Shown here one piece after another: positions 39,035 through 48,339 of a stretch of DNA of 64,000 nucleotides. The stretch spans positions 3,534,001-3,598,000 of the forward strand of contig NZ_SNWA01000001.1 of the NCBI RefSeq assembly GCF_004361815.1, written 5' to 3'. A program made the position numbers and the translations under genes. Origin of the DNA: Paraburkholderia sp. BL10I2N1. Lineage in GTDB: Bacteria > Pseudomonadota > Gammaproteobacteria > Burkholderiales > Burkholderiaceae. Within the stretch, counting starts at the first letter, position 1, and each line of letters opens with the position of its first letter. The notes beneath the pieces were generated by a model, which was given only the letters and a program-made list of their open reading frames with translations, was not told the DNA's origin and did not search any database.

Positions 39035-40117
39035 ATGAGTCGAGGCCGCCATGCAACGCCAGTGAAGCTGGCGAATAAAGAACGACAGGAACTGCTATCG
39101 CTGATTGAGCGGAAAACGGCTACGCAGCGAGATGTGATGCGGGCGCGTATCGCGTTGTGGGCCCACGAGGGTCACTCCAATACGGTGATTGCGCGGGAAC
39201 TGGGTGTCTCGGTGCAAACGGTCTGCCTGTGGCGCAAGCGCATTGCCCGGCAAGGTGTCCTGGGTATTCGCGAGGGCGAGCGCAGTGGCCGTCCGCCACG
39301 CATCACGCACGAAGCGCGACTGCAGTTGATTGCGCTGGCGTGTGAAGCACAGGAACCTGAGGGACGGGTCACGCCGACCCTCGACGAGATTGCGGCGCGT
39401 GCCGTGGAGCGTGGCGTCGTCGGGCAGATCAGCCGCAGTCACGTGCAGCGCATTCTGCAGGCCGGCGACGTACGCCCGCACCGGGTCCGGCAATGGCTGC
39501 ACAGTCCGGACCCGGCCTTTCGCGAGAAGGTCAACGTGATTTGCAAGCTGTACCGCAAGGCGCCGCGAAACGCGGTAGTGCTCAGCATCGACGAGAAGAC
39601 CGGCATTCAGGCCATTGAGCGCAAGCACCCGGGACGGGCACCCGCGCCAGGACGGCTGCGTCGCCGTGAATTCGAATATATCCGTCACGGCACCCAGGCG
39701 TTGATTGCTGCGCTCGATGTGCATACCGGAAAGGTGCTGGCAGAGTGCCGCGAGCGGCGCACCCAGGACGATCTGGTAGCCTTCATGGAACGCGTGGCAG
39801 CCGCGTACCCGGACAAACAGGTGCACGTGGTTTGGGACAATCTGAACACGCATCGCGCCCAGGCCGTCTGGCAGGCGTTCAATGTGCGGCATGGCAAGCG
39901 GTTTCATTTCCACTTCACGCCGTTGCACGCAAGCTGGGTCAATCAGATCGAACTCTGGTTTGCCCGTTATACGCGCCGGGTGCTGCGCCATGCCAGCCAC
40001 ACCAGCACCGCGCACCTGCGCGAGCGCACCGGGCAGTTCGTCGGCGAGCACAATCAGGCCGCACGCCCCTTCAAATGGAGTTTCCGGGGCTATCCGCTGC
40101 AAAGCGGTGCATCGTAA
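39035..40117 (+). CDS. IS630 transposase, intact
   Basis: 360 residues. N-terminal HTH (IARELGVSVQTVCLWRKRIA near 52-71) and an RNase-H-like DDE domain: Asp186 in SIDEKTG, Asp268 in VVWDNLNTH, Glu306 in WVNQIELWF. All three catalytic residues are present. It inserts the element into TA. Start at the ATG after the left repeat. Confidence 0.9.
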   Translation: MSRGRHATPVKLANKERQELLSLIERKTATQRDVMRARIALWAHEGHSNTVIARELGVSVQTVCLWRKRIARQGVLGIREGERSGRPPRITHEARLQLIALACEAQEPEGRVTPTLDEIAARAVERGVVGQISRSHVQRILQAGDVRPHRVRQWLHSPDPAFREKVNVICKLYRKAPRNAVVLSIDEKTGIQAIERKHPGRAPAPGRLRRREFEYIRHGTQALIAALDVHTGKVLAECRERRTQDDLVAFMERVAAAYPDKQVHVVWDNLNTHRAQAVWQAFNVRHGKRFHFHFTPLHASWVNQIELWFARYTRRVLRHASHTSTAHLRERTGQFVGEHNQAARPFKWSFRGYPLQSGAS

Positions 40118-40130
40118 TCGAGGAACGCAG

Positions 40131-40430
40131 ATGCCAGTTGTACCCGCCAAACACCACGCTGCTGAACTGCAGCGTCAACTGCGCAGCCTGCTCGGCCATG
40201 AGCAGATTGTCACGCAAGCCTACGGGCGCCACTTGCTGATCAAACGTCTGGACGATGAGGAGCCAACCGTCGTGGCGCGCCTCACCGAGCTCGGCCGCAA
40301 TCGATATGGCGCCGCCTTTCGCAGCCATAGTGGGCGTTGGGAACCGCTGCCGGGCACGGGTTCGCTCGACGAAATGGCCGACGTGGTCGTCACGCTCCTG
40401 CAGCCTTATTTGCAGCCCGATAATTATTAA
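40131..40430 (+). CDS. IS630 passenger protein, unknown function
   Basis: 99 residues from MPVVPAKHHAAELQRQLRSL, with GAGGAAC upstream. It follows the transposase by 13 bases and lies inside the right repeat, and its copy at 44317 is identical, so it belongs to the element. The sequence is compact (LDDEEPTVVARLTELGRNRY) and I do not know the family. Confidence 0.65.
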   Translation: MPVVPAKHHAAELQRQLRSLLGHEQIVTQAYGRHLLIKRLDDEEPTVVARLTELGRNRYGAAFRSHSGRWEPLPGTGSLDEMADVVVTLLQPYLQPDNY

Positions 40431-40458
40431 ACGTATTTGCGGGATGTTGTACTAGTCG

Positions 40459-40644
40459 ATGGCCTGCATGCGCTATCAAGCGGCCCGTATGGCCGACAAG
40501 GTATCGGGCCGACGCTATTGCGAATCGCGCATTGTGATCCGACTGCCTGACGAAGTAATGTTCGACGGCTCGCGCGATTTAATGAGGTCGAGTCGTTTAC
40601 TACGAGAGTTGCTCGCGCGGTTGCCGGCTAAAGCCGTTCGCTAG
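40459..40644 (+). pseudogene. Short fragment, possibly OmpA-like
   Basis: 61 codons starting just right of the IS630 copy. The stretch IVIRLPDEVMFDGSRDLMRS then LLRELLARLPAKAV loosely recalls the start of an OmpA-like peptidoglycan-binding domain. Ends abruptly. Weak evidence; listed as a likely remnant. Confidence 0.25.
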
Positions 40645-41233
40645 ATACGTCTTTACATCTTTCTTCAAACGAAGACTTTCTTGAGCACTCCAGCCGGGTG
40701 CCGTCGTGTGCGGCCTTGAGCAGGTAGTGGCGGACGTTCGTGCCGCCCTGTCTGGGTGGCGCTACGATATCGCCATATGTGGCCAGGCGGCCGCTCGCGG
40801 TCTGCGTCGTGGATGCGGCATCGGAGGCCAACCGTATTCCGCCATCCCGGGACAGTTCGATTTCGACCGCGCCTGTGTCCGTCGCCTGCCGATAGATAGG
40901 TTGCCAGCTTGCCGCCGGGAAGTAGTCATCCCAATGAAGTCGTTTTGCACCGCGTTCCATCCCGAGCATCGCTTCGAGCGCCGGGTTGAACTGCACGAAT
41001 TCGCCATCGGCCGCGACGGTAACGAGCCCGACCGGCGTGACGTCATACGCGCGACGCAATTCTGCTTGCGCCCGCAACCGCTCGGCGCGCTCGGCACGGA
41101 TCTGCTCGCCGATCGCGAGTGCGGCCATCAGACTGGACACGAGCGCCGCGGTTACGCTGTTCAGCGTCGGGATAAAAAATCGCGTATGGAAGGCCGCCGA
41201 AGCGACCTCAGAGAAGCTTGCAATCAGCGCCAC
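40628..41233 (-). pseudogene. Sensor-protein fragment: membrane helices plus PAS domain
   Basis: A hydrophobic segment (FIPTLNSVTAALVSSLMAAL) is followed by a coiled helix (EQIRAERAERLRAQAELRRA) and a PAS-type domain (VTPVGLVTVAADGEFVQFNP, ALEAMLGMERGAK). This is the middle of a sensor kinase or diguanylate cyclase. No start with a ribosome site and no output domain are present, so both ends are missing. Confidence 0.5.
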
Positions 41234-41342
41234 CGCGCATCGGCTGGCGCGACGCGTCGTCCTGGGGCGACGGTATGTGAACGACGTGTACGCGGTCGCA
41301 CTCGCCGCGCAGCCATGCTGTGTTCAGTGGAACACCACAGCC

Positions 41343-42995
41343 TTAGCCGGCCAATCTCGTGATCGCCGCTCGGCTGCCGGCTTGCTCACGCAGTCGAAAC
41401 TTCTGGATCTTGCCCGTCGCGGTTTTGGGCAATTCGCCGAAGATCACGCGACGCGGGCATTTGAAATGCGCCAGTCGCTCCCGACAGAACAAGATTACAT
41501 CCTCCTCCGTTATGTCAAGGGCATCCGGCTTCAGCTCGATAAACGCGCAAGGAGTCTCGCCCCATTTGTCATCAGGCTGTGCGACCACGGCCACGTACAG
41601 GACGCCCGACATGCGATAGATGACCTCCTCCACCTCCACTGACGAAATATTTTCTCCACCAGAGATGATCACATCCTTCGAGCGGTCTGTGATCTGGATA
41701 TAGCCATCGGAATGGACGATGGCAAGATCTCCGGTATGGAACCAACCGCCGGCAAAGGCTTTTGCGGTTGCCTCGGGATTCTTGAGATATCCCATCATCA
41801 CCGTATTCCCCCGGACCAGGACCTCACCGCAAGACTTGCTATCGGCTGACACGGTCTCGAGCGTCTCAGGATCGGCGACCGACATTTTTTCGAACGCTGC
41901 CGCACGCACACCTTGCCGCGCTTTCAATTTCCCTTGCTGCTCCGGCGGCAATGCGTCCCATTCATCGTGCCATGCACAGCTGATAGGGGTGCCGGAGATT
42001 TCAGTAATTCCAAAGACGTGGTCGACGTCGAAGCCCATCGCTCCAACGGCCTCGAGAACAGCGGCTGGCGCCGGCGAGCCGGCGGTAAGGACCCGCACCC
42101 GACGCGGCAGCGGCTGTCGGTCCGATTGAGGCATGCTTGCGAGGCCTGACAGAACAATTGGCGCCGCGCAAAAGTGATCGACGCCGTGCTTGACGATGGC
42201 GGAAAGAACGCTGGCGGCATTGACCTTGCGCAGGCATACATGCGTTCCGGCCGCGGCAGTGATCGCCCATGTGAAGCACCAGCCGTTCGCATGGAACATG
42301 GGAAGCGTCCACAAGTAAATCGGCGCACGCGGCAAAGGCCAGTTCGTCATCTGGAGCAGGCTCATCAGATGCGTTGCACGATGGCTCGGAACGACGCCTT
42401 TCGGATCGCCTGTCGTACCCGAGGTGTAGTTCAAGGCAATGGGCGTCCACTCATCGGCCGGCCAGCAGCCGGTAAATGCCGGATCGCCGCTCGCCAGCAG
42501 CGACTCGTAATCGATTTCCCCGATAGCGGGGCCCGCGGGGGCTTGGCAATCGTTGATGTCGATCACACGCGGTGGAATGGGGACTGACTTCAACGCTTTC
42601 TCGACCAGCGGAGCAAATTCGCGGTCCACCAGCAGGAGCTTGCATTCGCCGTGGCGCAGAATGAATGCGATACCGTCAGCATCGAGGCGGCAATTGACGG
42701 CATTGAGCACGGCACCTGACAAAGGCACACCAAAGTGAGCCTCGAGCATGGCTGGGGTGTTCGGCGCGATGATCGACACCGTATCGCCCGGTTCGATCCC
42801 CAACAGAACGAGCGCCGACGCGAGGCGATAGCAACGTTCGCGGGTTTCGGCCCACGTCTGCCTGAAGTCGCCATGAATGATGGCGGTCCGTTCCGGATAG
42901 ACGTCGGCGGTTCGATCGAGGAAGGTCAATGGCGTCAATGGAACGTGGTTTGCCGCGTTCTTCTCAAGTCCTCGAGAGTAGGCCTTTGCACTCAT
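41343..42995 (-). CDS. Acyl-CoA synthetase (AMP-forming, medium-chain/DmdB-like)
   Basis: 550 residues from MSAKAYSRGLEKNAANHVPL, with AACGGAGACAAAGTC upstream; an in-frame ATG 18 bases earlier overlaps the previous stop as ATGA. Motifs: YTSGTTGDPKGV, FGITEISG, GWFHTGDLAIVHSDGYI, DRSKDVIISGGENISSVEVE, and C-terminal PKTATGKIQKFRLR with the catalytic Lys. This pattern is that of medium-chain/methylmercaptopropionate-type ligases. It is coupled to the nitroreductase gene upstream. Intact and probably functional. Confidence 0.85.
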   Translation of the reverse strand: MSAKAYSRGLEKNAANHVPLTPLTFLDRTADVYPERTAIIHGDFRQTWAETRERCYRLASALVLLGIEPGDTVSIIAPNTPAMLEAHFGVPLSGAVLNAVNCRLDADGIAFILRHGECKLLLVDREFAPLVEKALKSVPIPPRVIDINDCQAPAGPAIGEIDYESLLASGDPAFTGCWPADEWTPIALNYTSGTTGDPKGVVPSHRATHLMSLLQMTNWPLPRAPIYLWTLPMFHANGWCFTWAITAAAGTHVCLRKVNAASVLSAIVKHGVDHFCAAPIVLSGLASMPQSDRQPLPRRVRVLTAGSPAPAAVLEAVGAMGFDVDHVFGITEISGTPISCAWHDEWDALPPEQQGKLKARQGVRAAAFEKMSVADPETLETVSADSKSCGEVLVRGNTVMMGYLKNPEATAKAFAGGWFHTGDLAIVHSDGYIQITDRSKDVIISGGENISSVEVEEVIYRMSGVLYVAVVAQPDDKWGETPCAFIELKPDALDITEEDVILFCRERLAHFKCPRRVIFGELPKTATGKIQKFRLREQAGSRAAITRLAG

Positions 42996-43009
42996 GACTT
43001 TGTCTCCGT

Positions 43010-43735
43010 TCATTTTTCGTAGAAAGTAGTGAAATCGCCGACCGGGCTGCGCTCCGTTACCAGCGAGTTCTCGATGCAACTGGGATCCGCGTAACCCAGG
43101 CTCATCCCGCAGACCAACATGTGATTGTCGGGAATGGACAGTTCGTCGGCGATGACACGGTGGAACTTATTGAAAGCCACCTGCGGACAGGTATCGAGGC
43201 CCCGCGCCCGGGCAGCAATCATGACGCTTTGCAGAAACATGCCGGTGTCCAGAAGACTTCCTTCTCGCATGACCCGCTCAATCGTGAAGAACAGGCCTAC
43301 GGGTGCATCAAAGAAGTTGTAGTTGCGGCCGTGCTGGACGTGCATCCGCTCCTTGTCACCCTTGTGGATACCCAGCAGGCCGTAAAGACTCCAACCGACC
43401 TTGCGCCGGCGGTCCACATACGGCGCGATCCATTCGCGTGGGTAGTAATCGTAGGGCTCTTCCAGGTCTGAACTTCGTGCCGGATCATCATTCATCTCGT
43501 TGATGGCAGCGGACAGGCGGGACTTCATCGTGCCTGTCACAACATGCACATGCCAGGGCTGGATGTTGACGCCCGTTGCGCTGAAGCGCGCAACGTTGAG
43601 GATGGACTCGACTTCCTCGCGGGGAACCGGTATGGGCAGGAAAGCACGGACGCTGCGCCGGGTGACGAGCGCCCAGTCGACGGCTCGACTGACGTCGGCA
43701 AACGAGCGGGAAGGAGGAGGAGATAGACGGTCCAT
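43010..43735 (-). CDS. Nitroreductase-family FMN oxidoreductase
   Basis: About 241 residues from MDRLSPPPSRSFADVSRAVD. RRSVRAFLPIPVPREEVESI binds FMN at the N-terminus; FSATGVNIQPWHVHVVTG is the family signature; GMFLQSVMIAARARGLDTCP the second. Such enzymes reduce nitro groups, quinones or enones with NAD(P)H. The TGA stop overlaps the next reading frame as ATGA, forming an operon with the acyl-CoA synthetase. A longer N-terminal frame to 43831 exists but homology starts here. Confidence 0.8.
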   Translation of the reverse strand: MDRLSPPPSRSFADVSRAVDWALVTRRSVRAFLPIPVPREEVESILNVARFSATGVNIQPWHVHVVTGTMKSRLSAAINEMNDDPARSSDLEEPYDYYPREWIAPYVDRRRKVGWSLYGLLGIHKGDKERMHVQHGRNYNFFDAPVGLFFTIERVMREGSLLDTGMFLQSVMIAARARGLDTCPQVAFNKFHRVIADELSIPDNHMLVCGMSLGYADPSCIENSLVTERSPVGDFTTFYEK

Positions 43736-44039
43736 TTTTCCGGCATGTTGAAAGTTAATCTGGATTGAATCGTTTGATTTTTTCGAGGAGAGAGCCCATA
43801 CGAGCCGCGCTCTCACACGAACCTCGGCCATGAAGCCTCATATGGCACAGACTTCAGCGCCGCCGTTAATACCGTGCTGTAACCAGTGTCGGGCGAACGA
43901 GGCCGATAGTCCATGTCCATCAACTTCAGCTCGGATGAGGTCGCCCAACACCGGCGTTCGCCTGCATTGCGGCACTGTCGGTAGCTCCTGGCGCGTTACT
44001 GGACGAAATCGCTTGCTGGAGTGCCGCCCTGAACGACCG

Positions 44040-44265
44040 GATGCTTTAATTGTGGTCTGCCACCCTTACCGCAGATGGACGGGCGGCTTCGACCAACGCC
44101 TCGAGTTGAGCAGGGTTGTGTGGCGGGCGGCCCCGGTCAGTGTGGCCGCGAGCGGGACGCCCTGCGCTCCGGTGATCAGGCGGCGCTTTGCACCGGGGCG
44201 GAGCGTATGCGCCCATTCGCGGTAGCGTTGGCAGAACTGGGTGTAACGGTACTCGCCAGACACTG
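44040..44265 (-). mobile_element. Joined IS21 (istA) and IS5-family transposase fragments
   Basis: Minus strand: SGEYRYTQFCQRYREWAHTL is an istA N-terminal piece (G-E-x-R-Y-T-x-x-x-F-C-x-x-Y-R-x-W). It runs directly into KRRLITGAQGVPLAATLTGA, the catalytic-core start of an IS5-group transposase. Both are cut off. No ends were found. The adjacent 43830-44040 stretch has no clear gene. Confidence 0.5.
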
Positions 44266-44316
44266 CGGACGGGCGCGCGCTGCCAACCGAACTAGTACAA
44301 CATCCCGCAAATACGT

Positions 44317-44616
44317 TTAATAATTATCGGGCTGCAAATAAGGCTGCAGGAGCGTGACGACCACGTCGGCCATTTCGTCGAGCGAACCCGTGCCCGGCAG
44401 CGGTTCCCAACGCCCACTATGGCTGCGAAAGGCGGCGCCATATCGATTGCGGCCGAGCTCGGTGAGGCGCGCCACGACGGTTGGCTCCTCATCGTCCAGA
44501 CGTTTGATCAGCAAGTGGCGCCCGTAGGCTTGCGTGACAATCTGCTCATGGCCGAGCAGGCTGCGCAGTTGACGCTGCAGTTCAGCAGCGTGGTGTTTGG
44601 CGGGTACAACTGGCAT
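44317..44616 (-). CDS. IS630 passenger protein, unknown function (copy 2)
   Basis: Same 99-residue protein as at 40131, with no amino-acid difference seen. Confidence 0.6.
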   Translation of the reverse strand: MPVVPAKHHAAELQRQLRSLLGHEQIVTQAYGRHLLIKRLDDEEPTVVARLTELGRNRYGAAFRSHSGRWEPLPGTGSLDEMADVVVTLLQPYLQPDNY

Positions 44617-44629
44617 CTGCGTTCCTCGA

Positions 44630-45712
44630 TTACGATGCACCGCTTTGCAGCGGATAGCCCCGGAAACTCCATTTGAAGGGGCGTGCGGCCTGATTGTGCT
44701 CGCCGACGAACTGCCCGGTGCGCTCGCGCAGGTGCGCGGTGCTGGTGTGGCTGGCATGGCGCAGCACCCGGCGCGTATAACGGGCAAACCAGAGTTCGAT
44801 CTGATTGACCCAGCTTGCGTGCAACGGCGTGAAGTGGAAATGAAACCGCTTGCCATGCCGCACATTGAACGCCTGCCAGACGGCCTGGGCGCGATGCGTG
44901 TTCAGATTGTCCCAAACCACGTGCACCTGTTTGTCCGGGTACGCGGCTGCCACGCGTTCCATGAAGGCTACCAGATCGTCCTGGGTGCGCCGCTCGCGGC
45001 ACTCTGCCAACACCTTTCCGGTATGCACATCGAGCGCAGCAATCAACGCCTGGGTGCCGTGACGGATATATTCGAATTCACGGCGACGCAGCCGTCCTGG
45101 CGCGGGTGCCCGTCCCGGGTGCTTGCGCTCAATGGCCTGAATGCCGGTCTTCTCGCCGATGCTGAGCACTACCGCGTTTCGCGGCGCCTTGCGGTACAGC
45201 TTGCAAATCACGTTGACCTTCTCGCGAAAGGCCGGGTCCGGACTGTGCAGCCATTGCCGGACCCGGTGCGGGCGTACGTCGCCGGCCTGCAGAATGCGCT
45301 GCACGTGACTGCGGCTGATCTGCCCGACGACGCCACGCTCCACGGCACGCGCCGCAATCTCGTCGAGGGTCGGCGTGACCCGTCCCTCAGGTTCCTGTGC
45401 TTCACACGCCAGCGCAATCAACTGCAGTCGCGCTTCGTGCGTGATGCGTGGCGGACGGCCACTGCGCTCGCCCTCGCGAATACCCAGGACACCTTGCCGG
45501 GCAATGCGCTTGCGCCACAGGCAGACCGTTTGCACCGAGACACCCAGTTCCCGCGCAATCACCGTATTGGAGTGACCCTCGTGGGCCCACAACGCGATAC
45601 GCGCCCGCATCACATCTCGCTGCGTAGCCGTTTTCCGCTCAATCAGCGATAGCAGTTCCTGTCGTTCTTTATTCGCCAGCTTCACTGGCGTTGCATGGCG
45701 GCCTCGACTCAT
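44630..45712 (-). CDS. IS630 transposase with a lost catalytic aspartate
   Basis: 360 residues, identical to the copy at 39035 except that Asp186 of the DDE triad is Gly here (SIGEKTG instead of SIDEKTG, GAC to GGC). Asp268 and Glu306 remain. Without the first Asp, strand transfer should fail, so this copy could move only with help from copy 1. A silent C-to-T change also separates them. Confidence 0.85.
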   Translation of the reverse strand: MSRGRHATPVKLANKERQELLSLIERKTATQRDVMRARIALWAHEGHSNTVIARELGVSVQTVCLWRKRIARQGVLGIREGERSGRPPRITHEARLQLIALACEAQEPEGRVTPTLDEIAARAVERGVVGQISRSHVQRILQAGDVRPHRVRQWLHSPDPAFREKVNVICKLYRKAPRNAVVLSIGEKTGIQAIERKHPGRAPAPGRLRRREFEYIRHGTQALIAALDVHTGKVLAECRERRTQDDLVAFMERVAAAYPDKQVHVVWDNLNTHRAQAVWQAFNVRHGKRFHFHFTPLHASWVNQIELWFARYTRRVLRHASHTSTAHLRERTGQFVGEHNQAARPFKWSFRGYPLQSGAS

Positions 45713-45766
45713 CCAGACATGATATCCGAGGCAGTTAATTATTCAACCTATTTACGGGATGTTGTA

Positions 45767-46150
45767 CTAGTTCGAGCATACGAAGCTAGCTGCGAGATTC
45801 TGGTCACCGCCGACGTATTTTGGCCACTGTGGATATTCGCACAATGGTCGGGTACGTCCAGCGGCTGGCGGAGCGAGGTCGGTGATAGTCAGGTTGTGGG
45901 GCTCGGCGCCTTTGGTGACCCAATTGTCCAGCACCGTCAGACCATCGTAGGAACCATTGAACTGTCCGCCGCCACCATGCGCCGCGCCCGGCACCAGGTA
46001 AAACTTCAGAAACTGATCAAGTGGCCCCTGCCCGAACCTGGATACCAGACGGTTATAGTAGTCAATCGACAGTTGCGCGGGAATGAACTGGTCAGCTTGT
46101 CCGTGTTGGAGAATGATCTTGCCACCGCGACTCTGGAATTGAGTCAAGTC
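45767..46150 (-). pseudogene. Tannase/feruloyl esterase, C-terminal fragment
   Basis: About 126 codons: QSRGGKIILQHGQADQFIPA, YLVPGAAHGGGGQFNGSYDG (catalytic His region) and CEYPQWPKYVGGDQNLAASF to the stop. The stop codon TAG is formed by the CTAG target of the IS630 copy. Continues the middle fragment at 47541 after removing the IS3-like element. Confidence 0.8.
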
Positions 46151-46187
46151 TGTACCGGCTCCGGTTGTTTGGACACGCTTTTGCAGT

Positions 46188-47087
46188 TCAGGCGGCCAGT
46201 TTCATCAGCCTTTCCTGACGGGCTTCGAGGGGTGATTTGAAGCCCAGCTTTTCAAGACGCCAGTCGCGATTGTATCGATCCTTGAATGCGATGGCGGCAG
46301 CACGAACTTCCTCCAGGTTTTTGAAGATGCGCCCATGAATCGCCTGTTCCTTCATTGTCCGGTTGAACCGCTCGGCGACGCCGTTGGTCTGCGGTTCGGC
46401 GACAAAGGCGTAGCTGGGCGCGATGCCCCAGAACCGGATCTGGTCGCGGAAGTCGTCCGAGGTGTATTGCGAACCGTGATCCATGCGCAGCGACAACCCG
46501 CGCCCCGAGTCGGCGACTACCGAGCCAAACTCGGCCAGCAGCCCCTGGGAGATCGGCTCGAGGGCAGCGAAGCGGTCACCGATTTTCGCCGCATGGATGC
46601 CGGTGCACAGGCCATCGCAGTGATCAACGGCCGAGAAGATCCACACCATGCCGTCGTCCACGGTCGCGACGCGCACGCCATCGGTACCCCACATCTCATT
46701 GGGGCAGTCGGTCGTGATCCGGCCGTCGTGAAGGTTGGGTTCGCCTTTTGGCCGCCGGTGCGGCGAGAGCAGACTGTGCTCACGCATCAATCGCAACACA
46801 CGGGTTCTGGAGACCCGGATGCCTCGCAAGATGCGCAGCCGTGCCCAGACCTTGCGATGACCTTCGCCGGTGAATGGCGACGCTGCCAGATCGTCGCGAA
46901 TAGCCTTCAGCAGTTCGGTATCGGGCATCTTCGGCTTGGGGCCGCGACGCCCCGGGATGATCGGCACCACGTTAGCTGCCGCTCTCGCACGCACCGCGTA
47001 GATCGTCGAGCGCGGGAACTGGAGCACCTGGCAGACCCGCTGCAATCCAAAGGACTTGCCTGCACTGACGGAGATCGTGTGGCTCAT
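46188..47087 (-). CDS. IS3-family transposase orfB
   Basis: 299 residues. HTH-like start (LQRVCQVLQFPRSTIYAVRA), HTH_21 segment EGHRKVWARLRILRGIRVSR, and the rve DDE core: Asp in MWGTDGVRV, Asp in MDHGSQYTSDDF, Glu in NGVAERFNRTMKEQ. Starts by ATGA overlap with orfA rather than needing a -1 frameshift. Confidence 0.85.
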   Translation of the reverse strand: MSHTISVSAGKSFGLQRVCQVLQFPRSTIYAVRARAAANVVPIIPGRRGPKPKMPDTELLKAIRDDLAASPFTGEGHRKVWARLRILRGIRVSRTRVLRLMREHSLLSPHRRPKGEPNLHDGRITTDCPNEMWGTDGVRVATVDDGMVWIFSAVDHCDGLCTGIHAAKIGDRFAALEPISQGLLAEFGSVVADSGRGLSLRMDHGSQYTSDDFRDQIRFWGIAPSYAFVAEPQTNGVAERFNRTMKEQAIHGRIFKNLEEVRAAAIAFKDRYNRDWRLEKLGFKSPLEARQERLMKLAA

Positions 47088-47473
47088 GTCGACGATCTCC
47101 GGACGCTCAAAGGGCGACGGGCCTGCAACTCACGCTCCTTGCGCAGGATCTCGACTTCCATGGACAACTCGCCGACCCGTCGCACGGCGTCGTTCAGCCG
47201 CGCTTGCAGTGGATCGGTGGTGCGTGCCTTGAGGCCGGCCTCCATGCCGGCCAGCGCCAGTTCACGCCATTGCTCGAGCTCGGCGATCGTCACACCGACT
47301 TCGCGGGACACGGCGTCAACGGGTTCGCCGCGCAGCAGCCGAAGCACCACGCTACGCTTGCGGCCGGTCGACCAGCGTTTGACTTCGGCCGCGCCAGAGG
47401 CGCTTTCAGTCGCGCTACGCGCTCCTTCCTGCGCATCTGGCGCAATCGCCTTCGAATCAGCTTTCTTCAACAT
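47084..47473 (-). CDS. IS3-family orfA
   Basis: 129 residues from an ATG preceded by GGAG. Contains a helix-turn-helix (LLRGEPVDAVSREVGVTIAE) and a leucine-zipper-like C-terminus (ARLNDAVRRVGELSMEVEIL). Stop overlaps the orfB start. Confidence 0.8.
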   Translation of the reverse strand: MLKKADSKAIAPDAQEGARSATESASGAAEVKRWSTGRKRSVVLRLLRGEPVDAVSREVGVTIAELEQWRELALAGMEAGLKARTTDPLQARLNDAVRRVGELSMEVEILRKERELQARRPLSVRRSST

Positions 47474-47540
47474 CAACCACTCCAGTTTGGATCACACGTT
47501 TTACCCCAAATCTGTGTCCAAAAAAAACGGAGGCGCCGCA

Positions 47541-48302
47541 AATTGAGTCAAGTCAATGCTCGTGCTATCCATGAGCGCGCTCACCGCTTGGACGCGCGCG
47601 GTCAGTGGCCCCGGGTCGGCAGGGGTAAAATTTAGAATGCTTAAGCTAGGATCGCGAGCGACCGTGAAACGCAGCATGTCGTTTGAGAACGTGTAAAAAA
47701 ACGCGCTTTTCCCGTTCACTCCGGGTTCGATTGTGGCACCGGTGGCTGACGCGCCCCAAGCCAGCGCAGTGGACCAAAAATCTGCCCCGGTGAATGCGTT
47801 GTATGCCGGAAAAGTTTGAATTCCGTTTGCCAGATCAAAGCTAAAGTTAAGTGGTGTCGAAGCGGTGGTCATTGTATTGATTTGCGCGTCGGACAAGCAT
47901 GTGTCTCCGGTGTCGACTCCGCCGGGGCAGCGAATCAGCGTCGGATCGAACACGCACGCTGAAGGGTTACTAATTATTCCGTCAGCCACGCCATCCAAAG
48001 CGTCACATTGGTTCATGACCACTGCCAGAAGCGCGTTGCCTTTAGCAGGGGTGACGTATCCTCCGGGCGCTAGGAGAGATTTCGCAATTCTCCCCATTTG
48101 GAGCCATAGTCCTGTAATTCCCGAGGCCGGAAATGTCGAGATGATACCGTCGTAGTCTTGTGGGAATCGCTGCGCCGCCATCAGGGCTTGTCGTCCGCCG
48201 CTCGATCCGCCAATAAAATAACTGTGCACGAAGGCCGAGCCATAACGTCTCTTTGCGATGTACGCTGCAAAATCATGCGTCTTCTTAATGTGGTTGCCTG
48301 CG
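47541..48302 (-). pseudogene. Tannase/feruloyl esterase, middle fragment
   Basis: About 250 codons: KKTHDFAAYIAKRRYGSAFV, FIGGSSGGRQALMAAQRFPQ with the nucleophile elbow GSSGG, DYDGIISTFPASGITGLWLQ, NQCDALDGVADGIISNPSAC, all tannase landmarks. Bounded by two 14-base duplications from the IS3-like insertions. Frame is open throughout, so the gene was intact before insertion. Confidence 0.8.
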
Positions 48303-48339
48303 TGTACCGGCTCCGGTTGTCTGGACACGCTTTTGCAGC

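Larger units (their letters stand above)
38980..40452 (+). mobile_element. IS630-family insertion sequence, copy 1 (1473 bp)
   Basis: Ends are imperfect inverted repeats (left TACAACATCCCGTAAATA, right complement TACAACATCCCGCAAATA, each extending to about 30 bases through AATAATTA). Flanks CTA and TAG show insertion into CTAG with duplication of TA, the IS630 hallmark. It carries a transposase and a small passenger gene. A second copy of identical length lies inverted at 44295. Confidence 0.9.
44295..45767 (-). mobile_element. IS630-family insertion sequence, copy 2 (1473 bp, inverted)
   Basis: Same length and nearly the same sequence as the copy at 38980, in opposite orientation, with GTAC at both tips. 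Flanks CTA/TAG: again an insertion into CTAG with TA duplicated. Here the CTAG contained the stop codon of a tannase gene. Because both copies have their own TA duplication, they moved independently. Confidence 0.9.
46151..47540 (-). mobile_element. IS3-family insertion sequence, copy A (1390 bp)
   Basis: Ends TGTACCGGCTCCGG and complement TGCGGCGCCTCCG (TG...CA termini, imperfect inverted repeats continuing to TTTGGACAC). Flanked by the 14-base direct repeat AATTGAGTCAAGTC (46137-46150 and 47541-47554). It splits the tannase gene. Carries orfA and orfB. Confidence 0.9.

Noticed and set aside
39095..40150. Long open frame opposite the IS630 transposase (and its twin at 44597-45652)
   Set aside because: No homology-like motifs or ribosome site; it mirrors the GC-rich codons of the transposase gene.
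38980..45767. Composite transposon formed by the two inverted IS630 copies
   Set aside because: Each copy has its own TA duplication in CTAG at both ends, so they inserted separately; a composite element would share one outer duplication.
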